Assembly (NCBI GenBank): GCA_037954665.1
Contig: JBBMOL010000423.1
Span: 124,001 to 188,000, forward strand
From: Laguncularia racemosa
Lineage: Eukaryota; Streptophyta; Magnoliopsida; Myrtales; Combretaceae
Direction: 5' to 3'
DNA: 64,000 nt
Shown one piece after another: positions 60,970-64,000 of the stretch (the stretch's first letter is position 1; each line of letters begins with the position of its first letter). A program made the translations under genes and the position numbers. Below the pieces are notes generated by a model, which worked only from the letters and a program-made list of their open reading frames with translations, was not told where the DNA came from and did not search any database.

Positions 60970-61051
60970 CGTAAATTCTATATATATATATGAATTCACG
61001 AGAACTGCTAATCAACACAAAAACTATGGGAGAACTTGGTTTGTAGAGAAT

Positions 61052-61055
<4 letters not shown>

Positions 61056-61087
<32 letters not shown>
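61056..61087. repeat. (GA)n microsatellite in the leader of the zinc-finger gene
   Basis: About 16 GA units, 87-118 bp before the start codon; a CT tract in the gene's direction, probably within the 5' leader. Confidence 0.9.
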
Positions 61088-61089
<2 letters not shown>

Positions 61090-61163
61090 GTGTTGGGTTG
61101 GGAAGTCTGAGCCTTTGTTTGGGAATGTGTGAATATGAGGAGAGTGAGGGAGTGAGGTGGAGG

Positions 61164-61200
61164 TATTTAAAGGGTGGGGGTGGGGGTGGGGGGGGGAGGG
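61164..61200 (-). promoter_or_regulatory. candidate core promoter of the zinc-finger gene: TATA-like box beside a G/C tract
   Basis: On the minus strand TTTAAATA (61171-61164) lies about 195 bp before the ATG. Directly upstream of it (61172-61200) is a run of C tracts, on the plus strand GGG-T-GGGGG-T-GGGGG-T-G9-A-GGG. Such spacing of G runs satisfies the usual quadruplex pattern. Placement as promoter is an inference. Confidence 0.5.
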
Positions 61201-61231
61201 TACTGGGGGAAGTGAGGAAGTTGCGTGACAT

Positions 61232-64000
61232 GTTGTTGGAAAGTTAGTGAAGTGGTGTGGTGGCTGTACCTATTAATTAAGAATTATTCATCCAATAAAA
61301 ATTAAATTATAAAGAAGCACGTTTGTTATTTTGTTAATGTGGGAGTTAATTGAGTTTTTTCTTTTTGGTAAGTTTGTTTTTTTTTTTTTTTTAAAATAGA
61401 TATCTTGGTGGGCAAGGAGGGGCGGAGTTGGAGTGAAGTCGGTCAAACGAAGACAGATAGAGGATGAGGTGTCGACCACTGGCTGCAAGAAACAGATAAA
61501 GGCAAGAAAAGAGAAAAGAAGAGGTGTTCAAAGAGTGTAGGTACGGGGAGGGGGAGACTACTTCCAAGTCAACGAGCGATGGCTAAATGCCAAGTTGCTA
61601 TTCTAATTAAAAACGCGGAGTTGCTTAGTTTGGCTTACCAGCTTGTTACACCTTCCTTCCATACTCATATTCCTTTCCTTTTCTTTTCCCTACCCCCTTT
61701 AAGTATGAAAATACAGTGAACTTTTGTTCTTTTATCTTTCTATTTCCCATTTGGGTAATACTTTTCTTTATTTCTTGAAATCGTTTAATTATCTCCAATA
61801 ACAAAAATCTTTTCACTTAATTATTTCATGTATTAAGGGAAAAAAAATAGACTTTTTTATAATAAATTGAAAAAAAAAGTCTAAGACTCAATTATTTCAT
61901 GCTCTTAAAGAGGTCTAATAAAGATTTAATTTTTTAATTATAAAATGTTCATAATTCAATTAAAAGAACCCATAAACTGTATTGGGATTTCGTATGCATT
62001 GTAAAATGAAAATTAAAGCCATCTAGTATGACTAATAGAATGATGGATATATTTCAACAATAAATTTTAGAAGGTTATCGTTGAGTAAGATGCCTCAAAT
62101 TAACTAGCGTAGCTTAAAACATATACAACGTGATTGATTTTTCAATTATTATGTATAAGCAATTGATTTTTTTTTTTTTTAGCTATTGTCGAGCTGGTCC
62201 ATTCAAATTTATTTATTTTTTTTCACCCTAAAGGACCTTAGTAAGTATAGATGAGTGCGAAACAAAATAACTATCATGGTTTTGGTGGCTGATAATTTTA
62301 TAAAATATAGTTCTTCTACAACTCCAATTTTCCATTAGTATTTCTACACTTAACCTAACTTTCTTTTCAAACAAAAACAATAAACAAGGTCAAATTATGT
62401 TATATTTCAGCAAAGTATACATATAAATACGCATCCTATTAAATTTTATGGGGAAGCAGATATTGCATAAAGAATTATATAATAAAGCTTGTAATAATAA
62501 ATCATAACATATATGGCAATTAGTACATCACAATCTCTAACTTATATGATAATTAATCCGGCCTTAACTAGTGGTTGATTGAAGTTATCGCCAAGTGGAA
62601 AACCTAACTTGACAAATTGAAAAGGTAGCCTTTTTTCTCTTTTCAGGCAAAATATTCAAAGGAGGTTAGGGCTCCAAATCAAGGGCAAATGCTGAGTATC
62701 AATTACTTTAATTAAATCCAAAGATAATATCACATGGGTTTTGTATTTTCCGTAGTGTGGTGGGCAAACTATTGTTATCTAGTGGAGTGTAAGGCGGTGT
62801 AGTGGGGGTCATTTCGCTTTTATTCCACGACTTACAAGGGATGCCACACACACACACATATACACCCACAAAAAAGCTACACCTCACTAGTGGGCTAGAT
62901 TGTTCTCAACTATACTATATACTTGTTTTATGGACTCGATCGGACAATAGCTTTTTGGTTGCCATTCAAAATTTTTATTTTCAATTCATGTAAATACTAT
63001 ATTCCTAACATATTCTTATTCCTATCTATCTTATTAAAATGGACGCACATCACTTTTCAAGAGGCGGTTTTCACCTTTTTAAGAGCACCAGTTAATGAAG
63101 TAGACTGTCCCCTTTGGATAATGCAAAGCCTAGAAGAATATAGATGAAATTCCATGACTACCCGCATGAAAAAATGAAAATACATATTGGATGCATTTTT
63201 GTGATGTGACCCACTTTTTCTAACACTTGTGTAATTTATTGAAATTGCACAGCTTGCAGTCCGTAGTCGTCGGACAAAAAAGAAAGCAAAATGCATACTT
63301 TATTTAAAAAAAAATCCTAAATGAAAGAATGTATTCTTTAGTCTGATTTAGATATATGTGTAATTTAGAGTTATATTGAGGAAATAAGTACGTATCACGC
63401 TTTTGTAATTTAGTGTATAAGAAGATAAATCACGGGTCATTAAATTGCCAATTGTTAGAGTATAAGTCACGTGTCCGTAATTTAGTGTATATTTATCCCA
63501 TGGTTTTATGATATATGATTTTAGTTTATAGTACTTTATCCAGAGAGACGTCCCTATCGGTAATCGATAGTTGCTTAAGCTTTTGGTTTTTGTTTCTGTG
63601 AAGAAACTTGCATGATTTGGCTATACGAATGGTCAAATTTCACCTTTCTAGTTTAGAAAATAAGATTAAAAAGAATATAGAAATTGATAATTCTATGTAA
63701 ATCAATAAATTTCCATGCAATTCCACGCCGGACATCTCGTGAAAATGAAACGAATATTGAAGACAAGTAAACCAAGAAGATTAGTACGATGACCTAAATT
63801 GCAAAATTTTAGGACGCCATTTTGCCGTCTATAATACTTTTCATGAAAAAGCACAGTGATATATAGTAGAGCTCACATCACACTGAGGTTCTAGTAATAA
63901 GTACAGCGACGCCTTCGAGAAGAACCCAATATTGAAGAGAAGTTTCAAACTGTCGATCTGCTTTGTCTTAGTTTTGGGTAATTTGGACAAATAAGTGATG
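61232..64000. other. intergenic; distal upstream region of the zinc-finger gene
   Basis: A GC-richer stretch at 61410-61680, with purine-rich tracts, may be part of the distal promoter. The rest is AT-rich; short frames at 62802-63296 have no recognisable motif. A short CA tract lies at 62846-62858. Confidence 0.5.

Noticed and set aside
1..64000. Search for known conserved plant microRNA sequences, rRNA, organelle insertions and CRISPR-like arrays
   Set aside because: Reading both strands by eye gave no convincing match to common microRNAs, rRNA or plastid genes, and the repeats present are microsatellites or transposon parts.

Overview
This is plant nuclear DNA, most likely from a eudicot. 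It is strongly AT-rich, has few genes, and carries spliced genes with GT-AG introns, plant-specific transcription factors (a LOB-domain protein and a C2H2 protein with QALGGH fingers and an EAR box), plant-type Ty1/copia and Ty3/gypsy retrotransposons, a hAT transposase relic and several small foldback elements (MITEs). I cannot name the species. There are no rRNA, convincing tRNA, CRISPR or bacterial-type features.

Layout. 1-4682: decayed Ty1/copia element on the minus strand (copia A), entered from its RNase H end, with its 5' LTR at 4443-4682. 6769-11561: a complete but dead Ty1/copia element on the plus strand (copia B) with both LTRs. 15957-18611: a seven-exon gene for a QWRF-motif microtubule/augmin-type protein of about 520 aa. 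26438-29904: deleted Ty3/gypsy element holding only gag and protease between two LTRs. 32.7-34.2 kb: two MITE-like elements. 37896-38909 (minus): a two-exon class II LOB-domain gene of the LBD37/38/39 type. 40048-40813: a short terminal-inverted-repeat element with an 11-12 bp target duplication. About 41.45-45.43 kb: hAT relic. 47.1-48.0 kb: a MITE and a SINE-like sequence. 55416-55771: a foldback MITE with a near-perfect 9 bp duplication. 60151-60969 (minus): a single-exon ZAT10/AZF-type zinc-finger repressor gene. The rest is AT-rich intergenic sequence with microsatellites.

The three intact genes are not an operon or pathway. Each is independent: cell division (QWRF), nitrogen/anthocyanin regulation (LBD37/38/39 type, known from the family) and stress-responsive repression (ZAT10 type, known from the family). 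I found no undescribed multi-gene system. The less ordinary material is the small DNA elements with readable ends, a tandem array inside the gypsy LTR, a NAGNAG acceptor in the QWRF gene, a recurrent ACCGTTGGAT motif clustered upstream of the LBD gene, and a G-rich tract next to the presumed TATA box of the zinc-finger gene. All alignments here were made by eye; no database search or folding was run.
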